From the NCBI RefSeq assembly GCF_947258355.1, contig NZ_CAMYIC010000063.1, forward strand, positions 62,001 through 126,000: 64,000 nt of DNA, in the 5' to 3' direction. The stretch comes from an uncultured Allomuricauda sp. (GTDB lineage Bacteria > Bacteroidota > Bacteroidia > Flavobacteriales > Flavobacteriaceae). Below, one piece after another: positions 26,748 to 35,202 of this stretch (position 1 is its first letter; every line of letters begins with the position of its first letter). Position numbers and translations under genes: made by a program. The notes under the pieces were generated by a model. That model was given only the letters and a program-made list of their open reading frames with translations, searched no databases and was not told the DNA's origin.

Positions 26748-28541
26748 ATGTCACCCAATACAAAAACCATAGCGGTTTTACCATTTGTCAATATGAGTAA
26801 TGATATTGATAATGAATATTTCTGTGATGGTTTAACAGAAGAGGTTATTAATGCATTAGCAACAATCAAAGACCTTTCCGTAACCTCTCGTACCTCCTCT
26901 TTCTTTTTTAAAAATAGAAAAGTTACCTCCGAAGAGATAAGAGAAAAACTAAAGGTGGCCACCTTTATAGAAGGCAGCGTAAGAACATCCAAAAATAAAA
27001 TGCGCATTACAGTGCAAATGATCGATACTTTGGATGATTTTCATTTCTGGTCAGAAACTTTTGATAGAAAACCAGATGACATTTTCCAGATACAAGATGA
27101 AATCAGTCTGTTTATTGCAGAAAAATTACGTGAACATATTGGGCATCTTGAGATTGAAGATAAGCTAGTTGAGCCTATTGACGTGCCTATAGCTATTTAT
27201 AGGGAATATCTAAAAGGCAGGTATTATATCATGAAGTTGGATTATAAAAACTCTATAAAGGGTATCAACATCTTAAAAGAGGTAATAAATAAATCACCCA
27301 ATTTTTCAAACCCCTATTTAGATATAAATCTAGCCTATTTTAATATGGGAACCATGGGGCTTTTACCCGCATTTGAAGCATACGAGAAGGCCCAGCCATA
27401 TTTGTTAAAGGCTTTAGAGCTAGACCCAAATTCATCAAGGTCACAATTGAATTTGGCTTGGATAGAATGTTGGCAAAACTGGGATCTGAAGAAAGCTTAC
27501 GGACATGCCCATAAGGCTTTAGAAATACAACAAGCCGACGATTTTTACTTAACCATCTCTAATTTTTTGACTGTTGAAGGAAAATTGGATGCGGCACGTA
27601 ATTATCTCGATAAAGCATTGCAACTAGATCCTTATGCTGCCATAAATCATCATTATAAAGGTTTTCTATGCTACTTGAAAGAAGAATATGAAACTGCAAT
27701 ACCTTATCTAAAAAAGGCATTGGATTTAGATCCTAAGTTACCCTTTCCTCCAATTTATATAGGGATTTGTTTATTAATGTCAGGCGAACCAAATGAAGCG
27801 TTGACATATTTCGGCTCACTTGAGGGGGTTGCCGTGAAAGACCTCACCAAATTAGGAGGTGAAACCATGTGTTATGCCAAGCTCAATGAAACGGAAAAAT
27901 GCAATGATGGAATAAAGGAATTAGAAACCTATTTAACAACCGAACTTGTAGATAAGGCATTTACATTTTTGATATTGGTAAATACCTTATTGGGCAATAA
28001 TGAAAAGGCAGTTGATTTAATTATTCAAGCTTACGATAACCGGTTGCCATTAATTTTACTATTGAATCCATCACCAATTCTTAAGCCTTTAAAAAACAAC
28101 AAAAGGTTTAAAGACATCATGCTGAAAGCCATTCCCGATAATGTAAACTACAAACAGAAAAAGCAGTATAAACAGGCCTTACTGGATTCCAACGAAATCA
28201 AAAAGTACAGCAAGGAACTAGAGCAAATAATGATAGACTACAAACTGTACTTAAACCCAGATCTATCCTTAAAAGATTTAGCTTCCTACCTAGAACTTCC
28301 TGCCAATTACGTCTCACAATTATTAAACCTAGGCTTTCAAAAAAACTTCTCTGAATATGTAAATACCTATAGGGTCAATGAATTTAAAGAGCGTGTTCTT
28401 TTAGAAGAGAATAAAGGTTTAACCATAATGGCTGTCGCCTATGATAGTGGTTTTAACTCTAAAACAGTCTTCAACACATTCTTCAAAAAAATAGAGGGTG
28501 CCACACCAAATGCTTATCTGAAAAGTGTTCAAAAAAAGTAG
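26748..28541 (+). CDS. TolB-like domain / TPR / AraC-HTH fusion regulator
   Basis: 597 residues. Residues 1-130 are the FlgO/TolB-N-like module seen in adenylate-cyclase-type TPR proteins (AVLPFVNMSNDIDNEYFCDG, FIEGSVRTSKNKMRITVQMI, DIFQIQDEIS). Residues about 150-460 are TPR repeats (AYEKAQPYLLKALELDPNSS, ARNYLDKALQLDPYAAI). Residues about 500-597 hold two AraC helix-turn-helix motifs (SLKDLASYLELPANYVSQLL, YDSGFNSKTVFNTFFKK). There is no signal or membrane segment, so it is cytoplasmic. TPR-AraC regulators occur in Bacteroidota; the leading TolB-like module in place of a cyclase is less usual. The target is unknown; neighbours are the haem operon and the ECF sigma gene. Confidence 0.88.
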   Translation: MSPNTKTIAVLPFVNMSNDIDNEYFCDGLTEEVINALATIKDLSVTSRTSSFFFKNRKVTSEEIREKLKVATFIEGSVRTSKNKMRITVQMIDTLDDFHFWSETFDRKPDDIFQIQDEISLFIAEKLREHIGHLEIEDKLVEPIDVPIAIYREYLKGRYYIMKLDYKNSIKGINILKEVINKSPNFSNPYLDINLAYFNMGTMGLLPAFEAYEKAQPYLLKALELDPNSSRSQLNLAWIECWQNWDLKKAYGHAHKALEIQQADDFYLTISNFLTVEGKLDAARNYLDKALQLDPYAAINHHYKGFLCYLKEEYETAIPYLKKALDLDPKLPFPPIYIGICLLMSGEPNEALTYFGSLEGVAVKDLTKLGGETMCYAKLNETEKCNDGIKELETYLTTELVDKAFTFLILVNTLLGNNEKAVDLIIQAYDNRLPLILLLNPSPILKPLKNNKRFKDIMLKAIPDNVNYKQKKQYKQALLDSNEIKKYSKELEQIMIDYKLYLNPDLSLKDLASYLELPANYVSQLLNLGFQKNFSEYVNTYRVNEFKERVLLEENKGLTIMAVAYDSGFNSKTVFNTFFKKIEGATPNAYLKSVQKK

Positions 28542-28716
28542 TTCTAATTCACTTTGTCAACCTTTAAAAGCGCTCTATTAATGTAATTTTAGTTAATTTT
28601 TTTACAGCGTTACAATATTGAAATACAATATCTTACAATTTTTTTCTCAAAATAAAGTCACTTTTTTGTGATTTTTCAAGTGCTTCAAATACTAATAGAG
28701 TGTAATTTATCTTTTG
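28542..28716. other. Intergenic region before the sigma factor gene
   Basis: 175 bp, very AT-rich, with several TTACA/TACAAT words (around 28601-28640) but no clear promoter or terminator. Confidence 0.35.
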
Positions 28717-29208
28717 ATGGATTCAAAAACAAAGTTTGTCAAGGACATAAGAGCCAATGAAGGAATTATCTATAAAGTTTCAAGACTTTATAGCAATACC
28801 GTTGAAGACCAGAAAGATCTATTTCAAGAAATAGTGTACCAACTCTGGAAATCTTATGGTTCTTTTAAAGAAAACGCTAAGGTAAGTACTTGGATGTACC
28901 GAGTTGCGTTGAACACGGCAATCAGTAGTTTGAAGAAGGAAAAAAGAAGGGGTGATCGAGTAACCATGGACAATTTCCTTTTAAACAGACCTTATGAAGT
29001 AGATACCTTGACAGAGGAACGTATTGCACTTTTATATGCGCATATAAAAGAACTCAGTATCGTGGAAAGAGGTATCATATTACTGCATTTAGAAGGAAAA
29101 AATTATGATGAAATCGCGACTATCACCGGTTTTACGACCACCAATGTTGGTACGCGTCTAGGAAGAATCAAACAAAAATTAAAATCTCAAATTAAAAATG
29201 GAAATTGA
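28717..29208 (+). CDS. ECF-type sigma-70 family sigma factor
   Basis: About 163 residues from the ATG at 28717. Region 2 reads NTVEDQKDLFQEIVYQLWKS and STWMYRVALNTAISSLKKEK. Region 4 reads ELSIVERGIILLHLEGKNYD followed by the helix-turn-helix EIATITGFTTTNVGTRLGRI. It lacks a signal or extra domain, typical of small ECF sigma factors. Its last codons overlap the next gene by 11 bp, which indicates coupled expression with a membrane protein that probably acts as its anti-sigma or effector. Confidence 0.92.
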   Translation: MDSKTKFVKDIRANEGIIYKVSRLYSNTVEDQKDLFQEIVYQLWKSYGSFKENAKVSTWMYRVALNTAISSLKKEKRRGDRVTMDNFLLNRPYEVDTLTEERIALLYAHIKELSIVERGIILLHLEGKNYDEIATITGFTTTNVGTRLGRIKQKLKSQIKNGN

Positions 29209-29794
29209 TAAGATGAAATCCCTTTGGGAAGATATGAGCAAGAAGGTTGAACGACAAGAAATTTTGACAGATCAACTTATTTTCGATATGACCAAGGAAC
29301 GATATGAAAATAGAATACGCAGTATTTCGGTCCCAGAGACCATTAGTGCTTTAATCTGTTTTGCCGTGGTAATCTTCCTTATCAGTAATTTTAATCTATT
29401 GGATGTCTGGTATTTGCAACTTTCAGGAATCTTAACCATCGTAGCTTGTTTGCTGCTACCTATCCTTTCCTTAAAGTCAATTCAAAGGATGAAGAATGTT
29501 CCAATTTCTAAAGGTACATATAAAGAGGCGTTGGCTATTTATGCCAAAGCACGGGTGAAGTTCATTCGACTGCAAAAAGTAAGTTTTTATACCAGTTTTA
29601 TCGTGTTGATACTATGCGTTATTTCTTTTGGGAAAATAATGAAAGGAATAGATGTATTTACAATGACCGAAAAACTGAACTGGCTGGTGCCCTCGGGCAT
29701 AGGTGTCTTATTCATATTCTCGCAATGGGTATTGAAAAAATATAAAGGCTCCATGGATTCGGCAAATGACCTATTAAAGGAATTAGAGGAATAA
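29198..29794 (+). CDS. Membrane protein paired with the ECF sigma factor
   Basis: 198 residues: a charged N-terminal cytoplasmic part (about 1-45, starting MEIDKMKSLWEDMSKKVERQ) and four membrane segments around residues 47-66, 73-93, 126-146 and 162-180. No domain is recognised. Overlap with the sigma gene by 11 bp and an N-terminal helix resembling Bacteroidota 'KSLWQDMK' proteins next to ECF sigma genes support an anti-sigma-like partner role. There is no zinc-type anti-sigma motif. Confidence 0.75.
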   Translation: MEIDKMKSLWEDMSKKVERQEILTDQLIFDMTKERYENRIRSISVPETISALICFAVVIFLISNFNLLDVWYLQLSGILTIVACLLLPILSLKSIQRMKNVPISKGTYKEALAIYAKARVKFIRLQKVSFYTSFIVLILCVISFGKIMKGIDVFTMTEKLNWLVPSGIGVLFIFSQWVLKKYKGSMDSANDLLKELEE

Positions 29795-29902
29795 CCCTCT
29801 CATTATCAATTAATCAAAAACCTTTCCCAAATGATTTAAGATTCGAATTTGATTCGGACAGGGAAATTACATTCCAATTTTAACACATTTAAAACACATA
29901 CA

Positions 29903-30166
29903 ATGAAAAATATATTATCAGTACTTACACTTCTTTTTCTTTCCATAGGTCTTCATGCACAGGATATTTCTGGCCGATGGAATGGAACTGTACAAATAAG
30001 CGAAGACAAATCCATCGAATTTGTATTTAACATATCCACCGATGAGAATGGCCATAAAACAATTATTGATATTCCTTCACAAAGAGTGGCAGTTTTAACC
30101 AATCCTTTGAAACCCCTTAAGTTTCCAGAGTTTTTTCTTGACTATCCAAAAAAGGACACCCTATAG
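29903..30166 (+). pseudogene. Truncated secreted hydrolase: N-terminal piece only
   Basis: 87 codons from ATG 29903: a signal peptide (SIGLHAQ) followed by DISGRWNGTVQISEDKSIEF and a short beta domain. That opening is typical of Bacteroidota secreted alpha/beta hydrolases and serine hydrolases, which have several hundred further residues. From about 30086 the sequence changes to a repeat that also occurs near 40.8 kb, and the frame ends in it. The gene therefore appears to have been cut by, or recombined with, the repeat. A short exported peptide could still be made; hydrolase activity is not possible. Confidence 0.6.
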
Positions 30167-30195
30167 GACACCCTCGTGTGATTTTTGGACTTTCC
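30086..30195 (+). repeat. Diverged repeat, copy 1 (left of the nos cluster)
   Basis: About 110 bp matching 40798-40895 in the same orientation: both contain GTGGCAGTTTTA, then TTTCCAGAGTTTTTTCT, AAAAAAGGACA, and CTCGTRTGATTTTTGGACTT. This copy has a 12-bp internal duplication (GGACACCC twice). The repeat is non-coding in both places and brackets the whole nos cluster. Confidence 0.75.
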
Positions 30196-30370
30196 GAATT
30201 TAAAATTAGTTAATTATGGACAAATCGTTTTAATATTTATTCTGTTTAATTATCTAAAGTTAAAAATTAACCATTGACCCTATTCATTATTGTAATTATT
30301 AACTCACCGTTTAATTTAACTTAATTCAATAAGCATTGAAACTTAATATTCACCAATTCAAAATCAATGT
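30196..30370. other. AT-rich spacer left of the nos cluster
   Basis: Very AT-rich gap between copy 1 of the repeat and the Rrf2 stop. I see no gene and no hairpin terminator. Confidence 0.4.
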
Positions 30371-30802
30371 TTAAAATGGGAAGAACTCCTCAATCTCTCT
30401 TTTACCCTCTATCAAATCCAAAATGGTTGTTTTTTCAAGAACTTGAATGAATTTGGCTTTATTGGACCCCACAAGTTTATGTAGTACACAGGGGTTGTTC
30501 ATGTCGCAATTGCGAATTCCCATAAAACACGAATTAATACGGGTTTCACCATCAATTACCTTTACAATATCCATTAGAGTATGTTTACGGTTTTCCTCAC
30601 TTAAATAAAATCCTCCCCCTGGCCCCCTAGTAGATGATATAATATTGTGACGAGACAATTCTTGTAACAGTTTGGCCAAATATGCCTCTGGAACATGAAC
30701 AATCTCAAAAATATCCCTTACCAAGACCTTATGGTCAGCATTGGAGTTCAAGGCTAAATAAAGCACTCCTTTAATGGCATATTTGGAAGAATTGGAAAGC
30801 AT
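30371..30802 (-). CDS. Rrf2-family regulator, NsrR/IscR-like, of the nos cluster
   Basis: 143 residues from the ATG at 30802 (MLSNSSKYAIKGVLYLAL is the standard Rrf2 opening; an upstream in-frame ATG at 30862 adds an odd hydrophobic leader and would cover the putative operator). The winged helix includes VPEAYLAKLLQELSRHNIIS and the wing STRGPGGGFYLS. Three Cys in CFMGIRNCDMNNPCVLH can bind an Fe-S cluster, as in NsrR/IscR. It is divergent from the cytochrome c-nosZ genes and probably represses them, sensing NO or cluster state. Its own promoter carries the shared 19-bp motif. Confidence 0.9.
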   Translation of the reverse strand: MLSNSSKYAIKGVLYLALNSNADHKVLVRDIFEIVHVPEAYLAKLLQELSRHNIISSTRGPGGGFYLSEENRKHTLMDIVKVIDGETRINSCFMGIRNCDMNNPCVLHKLVGSNKAKFIQVLEKTTILDLIEGKREIEEFFPF

Positions 30803-30825
30803 GGTAAAAAATGTAAAACAAAGAT

Positions 30826-30844
30826 TAAAAGATATTTTTATCCT
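30826..30844. promoter_or_regulatory. Shared 19-bp operator candidate, site 1
   Basis: The sequence TAAAAGATATTTTTATCCT is identical to 39578-39596. It contains the inverted repeat GATA-TTTT-TATC inside an AAAA...TTTTT frame. Here it lies 23 bp upstream of the first Rrf2 start (minus strand) and 73 bp upstream of the cytochrome c start, so one site could control both. Probable Rrf2-family binding site. Confidence 0.65.
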
Positions 30845-30884
30845 TTTTATGACCAATATCATGTTATAGGTCTTTTACCCTACA

Positions 30885-30892
30885 TACTTTTG
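30885..30892 (+). promoter_or_regulatory. -7 box of the cytochrome c-nosZ promoter
   Basis: TACTTTTG fits the Bacteroidota TAnnTTTG consensus, 25 bp before the cytochrome c start. No matching -33 TTG is evident; the operator candidate lies where an activator or repressor would act. Confidence 0.45.
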
Positions 30893-30917
30893 GTACCAAA
30901 TTTTAACGCTTTATCAC

Positions 30918-31430
30918 ATGAAGACAATACTAAAAGGAATAGCATTACTCTTTGCTCTTACCATGATAAGCTGCGGAGGAAAGGACAAAGAAAAAAAAGA
31001 GGAAGGCTTTAGCGTACAACGCAAGAAGGCCTCTATCGAACAGCCTGTGGAAACCACTTCCACCAATGAAGTAAAAGCCTCTGAACGTGTAGATATGACC
31101 ACTAAAGGGGTGGGGCCTATAAAATCCGTGGAATTAGCACCTGAAATCGACCAGGCCATGGCAGCAAACGGAAAAGAGGTCTATGACCAAATGTGTTTGG
31201 CATGTCACCGGGTCGGCAAAAAGTTCATAGGCCCTGCCCCCAACGGGGTATTGGAAAGAAGAACCCCGGAATGGGTCATGAACATGATCTTGAACCCTCA
31301 AGAAATGGTACAACAAGACCCTTTGGCCAAAGACCTGCTACAAGAGTTCAATGGATCGCCCATGTCCAATCAAGGCTTGACCGAGGATCAGGCCCGGGCT
31401 ATACTCGAATACTTTAGAACCTTAAAATAA
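30918..31430 (+). CDS. Mono-haem c-type cytochrome lipoprotein of the nos cluster
   Basis: 170 residues. Lipoprotein signal with lipobox MISC, a linker of about 70 residues rich in K/E/T, then a cytochrome c class I domain. It has one haem site MCLACH, loop GKKFIGPAPNGVLERRTPEW, and a probable axial Met in NGSPMSNQGLT. It should donate electrons to NosZ in the periplasm. Similar cytochromes open many Bacteroidota nos clusters. The next gene starts 5 bp after the stop. Confidence 0.9.
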   Translation: MKTILKGIALLFALTMISCGGKDKEKKEEGFSVQRKKASIEQPVETTSTNEVKASERVDMTTKGVGPIKSVELAPEIDQAMAANGKEVYDQMCLACHRVGKKFIGPAPNGVLERRTPEWVMNMILNPQEMVQQDPLAKDLLQEFNGSPMSNQGLTEDQARAILEYFRTLK

Positions 31431-31435
31431 ACCTT

Positions 31436-32017
31436 ATGAAATCAACCATTAAACTAAGTACCCTGGGACTGATCTTACTTCTCGCACTCAACAGCGGCTG
31501 TAAGGATAGTGCCCAAAACAAAACGACCACTGCTGACCAGAGTACATCTGAGACGGTAATTGAAAGTAACAAGGGACAGGCCTTTATTACAGATGATGAG
31601 TCTACCCCGACGGTATTGAGCATTGCAATCAATTCTTCAGACCATACAACTTTGGTAGCGGCTGTACAGGCAGCCAGCCTTGAAAATGCCCTGGTCAACG
31701 CTGGACCTTTAATGGTATTCGCTCCCACCGATGACGCATTTGATGCACTGCCCGAAGGAACGGTGGAAGACCTCTTAAAACCAGAAAACAAAGATGCTTT
31801 GGCCAATATTCTCAAGTACCATGTAACCCCTGGAAACTATTCCAAAGATTTTTTGAAAAATTTCAAAAAATTGGGACAGGCCAACAACCAAAATGTTCCT
31901 GTTGAAGTCAAGGGCGATGATGTCTTTGTCGGGGGTGCCAAAATAATAGGTAGTGTGAAAGCTGGAAATGGAATTGTTCATGTCGTGGACAAGGTCATCC
32001 TACCTCCTACCCAATGA
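31436..32017 (+). CDS. Fasciclin (FAS1) domain lipoprotein of the nos cluster
   Basis: 193 residues: lipoprotein signal with lipobox NSGC, a linker, and one FAS1 domain (residues about 60-193) with LVAAVQAASLENALVNAGPL, FAPTDDAFDALPEGTVEDLL, ILKYHVTPG, and a C-terminal NGIVHVVDKVILPP. FAS1 domains mediate adhesion or protein contact. In nos clusters of Bacteroidota a FAS1 lipoprotein beside the cytochrome is recurrent, though its role is not settled. It is co-transcribed with cytochrome c (5-bp gap) and nosZ (39-bp gap). Confidence 0.9.
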   Translation: MKSTIKLSTLGLILLLALNSGCKDSAQNKTTTADQSTSETVIESNKGQAFITDDESTPTVLSIAINSSDHTTLVAAVQAASLENALVNAGPLMVFAPTDDAFDALPEGTVEDLLKPENKDALANILKYHVTPGNYSKDFLKNFKKLGQANNQNVPVEVKGDDVFVGGAKIIGSVKAGNGIVHVVDKVILPPTQ

Positions 32018-32056
32018 TCAATACAACAACTATAAAAACAAATTAATCCTAACACA

Positions 32057-34009
32057 ATGAAAATTAATAACCATTTGATAGTGACCATGGGAGCGGCCCT
32101 AATGCTGGTTTCCTGTGGCCAACAGAACCAAAGTTCGAACGGGGCCCTGTCATCCAGTGCCGCCGAAAAAGTATATGTCGCTCCTGGGGAGCAAGATGAA
32201 TTTTATGCTTTTTTATCCGGAGGCTATAGCGGTAACCTTACCGTCTATGGATTGCCTTCTGGAAGGATGTTCAAAGAAATTCCAGTATTCTCGCAATTCC
32301 CAACATCAGGTTATGGCTATTCCGAGGAAACCAAACCCATGTTGAACACCTCCCATGGTTTTGTGCCTTGGGACGATCTTCACCATCCCGATATTTCCCA
32401 GACCAATGGGGAATTGGACGGCAGATGGATCTTTGTGAACGGAAACAACACTCCCCGTATCGCAAGGGTAGACCTAAGTACCTTTGAGACAGCGGAAATC
32501 ATAGAGGTACCCAACAGTGCAGGTAACCATAGCTCTTCTTTCATCACGGAAAACACGGAATATGTAGTGGCCGGTACCCGTTTTGCAGTTCCCGTGCCCC
32601 AACGTGATATGTCCATCAGTGAGTATAAGGGGAATTTTAAAGGAGCCTTGACATTTATCAGTGTTGCTCCAGAGGATGGGGCCATGGACATCAAGTTCCA
32701 ACTGTTGATGCCTGGTTTCAACTACGACCTTTCCCACCCTGGTAGAGGAAAATCACATGGTTGGTTTTTCTTCACGACTTATAATACTGAAGAGGCCAAT
32801 ACCCTATTAGAGGTTAACGCTTCACAAAATGACAAGGATTTCATTGCAGCCATCAACTGGAAGAAAATCGAGGAATACGTAAACAATGGGGGAGGAACCA
32901 CAATGCCAGCGAACTATGCACACAATGTATATGATGAGCACTCCCATACCGGCACTACCACAATGAAAAAAGAAGTGATTACCGTTGACCCAACCGAGGT
33001 TCCCGGAGCAGTATACTTCTTACCAACCCCAAAATCACCCCATGGTTGTGATGTAGATCCAACTGGACAATATATTATTGGAAACGGTAAACTGTCAGCA
33101 GATTTGACCGTACACTCCTTTGACAAAATGATTGCAGCAATTGAGGGTGAGAAATTTGATGGGGAAGCCTATGGAATTCCAATCTTGAAGTTTGAGGATG
33201 TATTGGCCGGTCAGGTAAAAAGTGGAGGTCTCGGCCCATTGCACACCGAGTTTGATGGCAAAGGAAACGCTTACACAACATTCTTTATCTCCTCCGAAGT
33301 GGTCAAATGGAAATTGGGCACTTGGGAGGTCATCGATAGAAAACCAACCTACTACTCGGTTGGTCACTTAATGATTCCCGGAGGTAACTCCAGAAAACCA
33401 TTTGGCAAGTACGTGGTGGCCATGAACAAGATTACCAAGGACCGTTATTTGCCCACTGGCCCGGAAATGGAGCACTCCGCTCAGATCTATGACATTTCGG
33501 GAGATAAAATGGAATTGATCTATGATTTCCCTACCCATGGTGAACCTCACTATGCAGCAGGATGTCCAGCCGATCTCTTGGCCCCTAAATCACAGAAAAT
33601 TTACCGATTGGATGAAAACGAGCACCCCTATGCCGTCAAAACTCCAACAGATGCCAAGGTGGTAAGGGATGGAAATGAGGTGCATATCTATATGTCCACC
33701 ATCAGGAGCCACTTTACTCCTGACAACATAGAGGGTATCAAAGTCGGTGATAAGGTGTATTTCCATATCACCAACCACGAACAAGATTTTGATGTACCCC
33801 ACGGGTTCTCCATCTTGGGTCAGAACACATCCGAGCTTCTTGTGATGCCCGGCCAGACTAAAACATCGGTCTGGGAACCTAAACAAGTTGGTGTATGGCC
33901 TTTTTACTGTACGGACTTCTGTTCGGCACTGCACCAAGAAATGCAAGGGTATGTTAGGGTTTCCCCGGCCAATTCAAACCTTGAATTGAAATGGTCCCTT
34001 GGTGAATAA
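32057..34009 (+). CDS. nosZ: Nitrous-oxide reductase, clade II (Sec-type) NosZ
   Basis: 650 residues reducing N2O to N2 with the CuA and CuZ centres. The signal is Sec/lipoprotein-like (LVSCGQQNQ) with no twin arginine, which marks clade II. The propeller bears CuZ histidine segments DDLHHPDISQTNGELDGRW, YDEHSHTGTTT, PHGCDVDPTGQY and GEPHYAAGCPADLL. The C-terminal cupredoxin holds the CuA set, VPHGFSILG plus YCTDFCSALHQEMQGY near residues 610-630. It looks intact. A strong terminator follows, separating it from the assembly genes. Confidence 0.96.
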   Translation: MKINNHLIVTMGAALMLVSCGQQNQSSNGALSSSAAEKVYVAPGEQDEFYAFLSGGYSGNLTVYGLPSGRMFKEIPVFSQFPTSGYGYSEETKPMLNTSHGFVPWDDLHHPDISQTNGELDGRWIFVNGNNTPRIARVDLSTFETAEIIEVPNSAGNHSSSFITENTEYVVAGTRFAVPVPQRDMSISEYKGNFKGALTFISVAPEDGAMDIKFQLLMPGFNYDLSHPGRGKSHGWFFFTTYNTEEANTLLEVNASQNDKDFIAAINWKKIEEYVNNGGGTTMPANYAHNVYDEHSHTGTTTMKKEVITVDPTEVPGAVYFLPTPKSPHGCDVDPTGQYIIGNGKLSADLTVHSFDKMIAAIEGEKFDGEAYGIPILKFEDVLAGQVKSGGLGPLHTEFDGKGNAYTTFFISSEVVKWKLGTWEVIDRKPTYYSVGHLMIPGGNSRKPFGKYVVAMNKITKDRYLPTGPEMEHSAQIYDISGDKMELIYDFPTHGEPHYAAGCPADLLAPKSQKIYRLDENEHPYAVKTPTDAKVVRDGNEVHIYMSTIRSHFTPDNIEGIKVGDKVYFHITNHEQDFDVPHGFSILGQNTSELLVMPGQTKTSVWEPKQVGVWPFYCTDFCSALHQEMQGYVRVSPANSNLELKWSLGE

Positions 34010-34032
34010 TTCGGATTGATACACCAAGGAAC

Positions 34033-34068
34033 AAAGCGGGCTGTGTCCATGACCTGCCCGCTTTTTTT
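34033..34068 (+). terminator. Strong terminator after nosZ
   Basis: 9-bp GC-rich stem AAAGCGGGC / GCCCGCTTT with a 14-nt loop and seven T. It lies 23 bp after the nosZ stop, so the assembly genes downstream need read-through or their own promoter in 34069-34133. Confidence 0.88.
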
Positions 34069-34133
34069 ACAAATTGAAATACAACCATCGACCAAAAAAC
34101 CGCACTCAATTTGTAACCTTTAAATAGAAAAAA

Positions 34134-34745
34134 ATGAAAAAGGCTAGTTTACTAATGATCATTGGCCCACTCTTCTTGTTGGGATTATATGTTTTCCCAC
34201 TATGGAACATCATGTTAGGGGCACCGCAATATCCGGATCCTTTGGGTCTTAATATCCATATCAGTGGCCTGCAAGGTGATAATGAATTTGATATTCAGAA
34301 CATTGATGGCCTGAACCATTATATTGGAATGCAAACATTGCCCAAACCTGAGGACATGTGGGAGTTCGGTACCTTTCCCATAATCATAGGAATCATGGTG
34401 GCCATTGGCGTATTGATCGGGTTCTTGGGATACTTTGGCAAAGTAAGTTATAAATGGTTCATCGGTTGGTTTGCGTTGATGTCCATAATGGGTGTTTTGG
34501 GCATGTACGATTTCAATGAATGGTTGGTGGATTATGGCACCAATCTGGATTCCAATGCCATCATGAAGTTGACCAATCCCGATGGAACACCCATGACCTA
34601 TAAACCGCCATTATTTGGACATGTAAAAATGTTGAATTTTGATGTGACCTCCTTGCCCTCTATTGGAGCTTGGTTAATGTTCATAGGTATGATGCTTACC
34701 CTAACGGCCGGCTTTATGGGGTGGAAAAACACTAAAAAACAATAA
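34134..34745 (+). CDS. Conserved membrane protein of Bacteroidota nos clusters
   Basis: 203 residues with four membrane segments, near residues 5-27, 84-104, 111-130 and 178-198. Between the first two is a periplasmic loop with GLNIHISGLQGDNEFDIQNI and DGLNHYIGMQTLPKPEDMWE; the second loop contains NPDGTPMTYKPPLFGHVKML. Conserved His and Met in both loops could bind copper. No domain name is recognised. Its place between nosZ and nosL suggests copper supply or electron input to NosZ; this is inference. Confidence 0.8.
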   Translation: MKKASLLMIIGPLFLLGLYVFPLWNIMLGAPQYPDPLGLNIHISGLQGDNEFDIQNIDGLNHYIGMQTLPKPEDMWEFGTFPIIIGIMVAIGVLIGFLGYFGKVSYKWFIGWFALMSIMGVLGMYDFNEWLVDYGTNLDSNAIMKLTNPDGTPMTYKPPLFGHVKMLNFDVTSLPSIGAWLMFIGMMLTLTAGFMGWKNTKKQ

Positions 34746-34755
34746 TTAATTTCTT

Positions 34756-35190
34756 ATGAAACCATCAATTTTCCTTTTACTTGTAATCCTCACTGGTAGC
34801 ATGGGTTGCTCCGTAAGTCCAAAACCCATTGATTATGGTCATGTAGGTTGCCATTATTGCAGTATGACCATTGTAGACAAGCAGCATGCAGCTCAATTGG
34901 TAACCAAGAAAGGCAAGGTCTTTAATTTTGATGCCATCGAGTGTATGATGAACCAATTAAAGGACGAGGATGAATCGACAATAGGCCTCTTACTGGTCAA
35001 CGATTTTGACCATCCAGGAGAACTGGTAGATGCTAAAAACGCCACTTATTTGATCAGTGAGAACATACCCAGCCCGATGGGTGCATTTCTAAGTGCATTT
35101 TCCGAGGAACAGGCAGCGGAACATACATTGGAAGCCAATGATGGTGAACTCCTTACTTGGTCCGAATTAAAAAAACAATATAACCAATAA
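34756..35190 (+). CDS. nosL: NosL copper chaperone lipoprotein
   Basis: 144 residues, lipobox SMGC. The mature part contains the NosL pattern HVGCHYCSMTIVDKQHAAQL, where Cys and Met bind Cu(I), then FNFDAIECMM and ATYLISENIPSPMGAFLSAF. NosL delivers copper to apo-NosZ at the outer face of the membrane. It is 10 bp after the previous membrane-protein gene and 12 bp before the cupin gene. Confidence 0.93.
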   Translation: MKPSIFLLLVILTGSMGCSVSPKPIDYGHVGCHYCSMTIVDKQHAAQLVTKKGKVFNFDAIECMMNQLKDEDESTIGLLLVNDFDHPGELVDAKNATYLISENIPSPMGAFLSAFSEEQAAEHTLEANDGELLTWSELKKQYNQ

Positions 35191-35202
35191 AAAAGTAAAT
35201 CC

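Noticed and set aside
30803..30862. Extended N-terminus of the first Rrf2 regulator
   Set aside because: The extra residues are hydrophobic and non-family, and the region contains the operator candidate.
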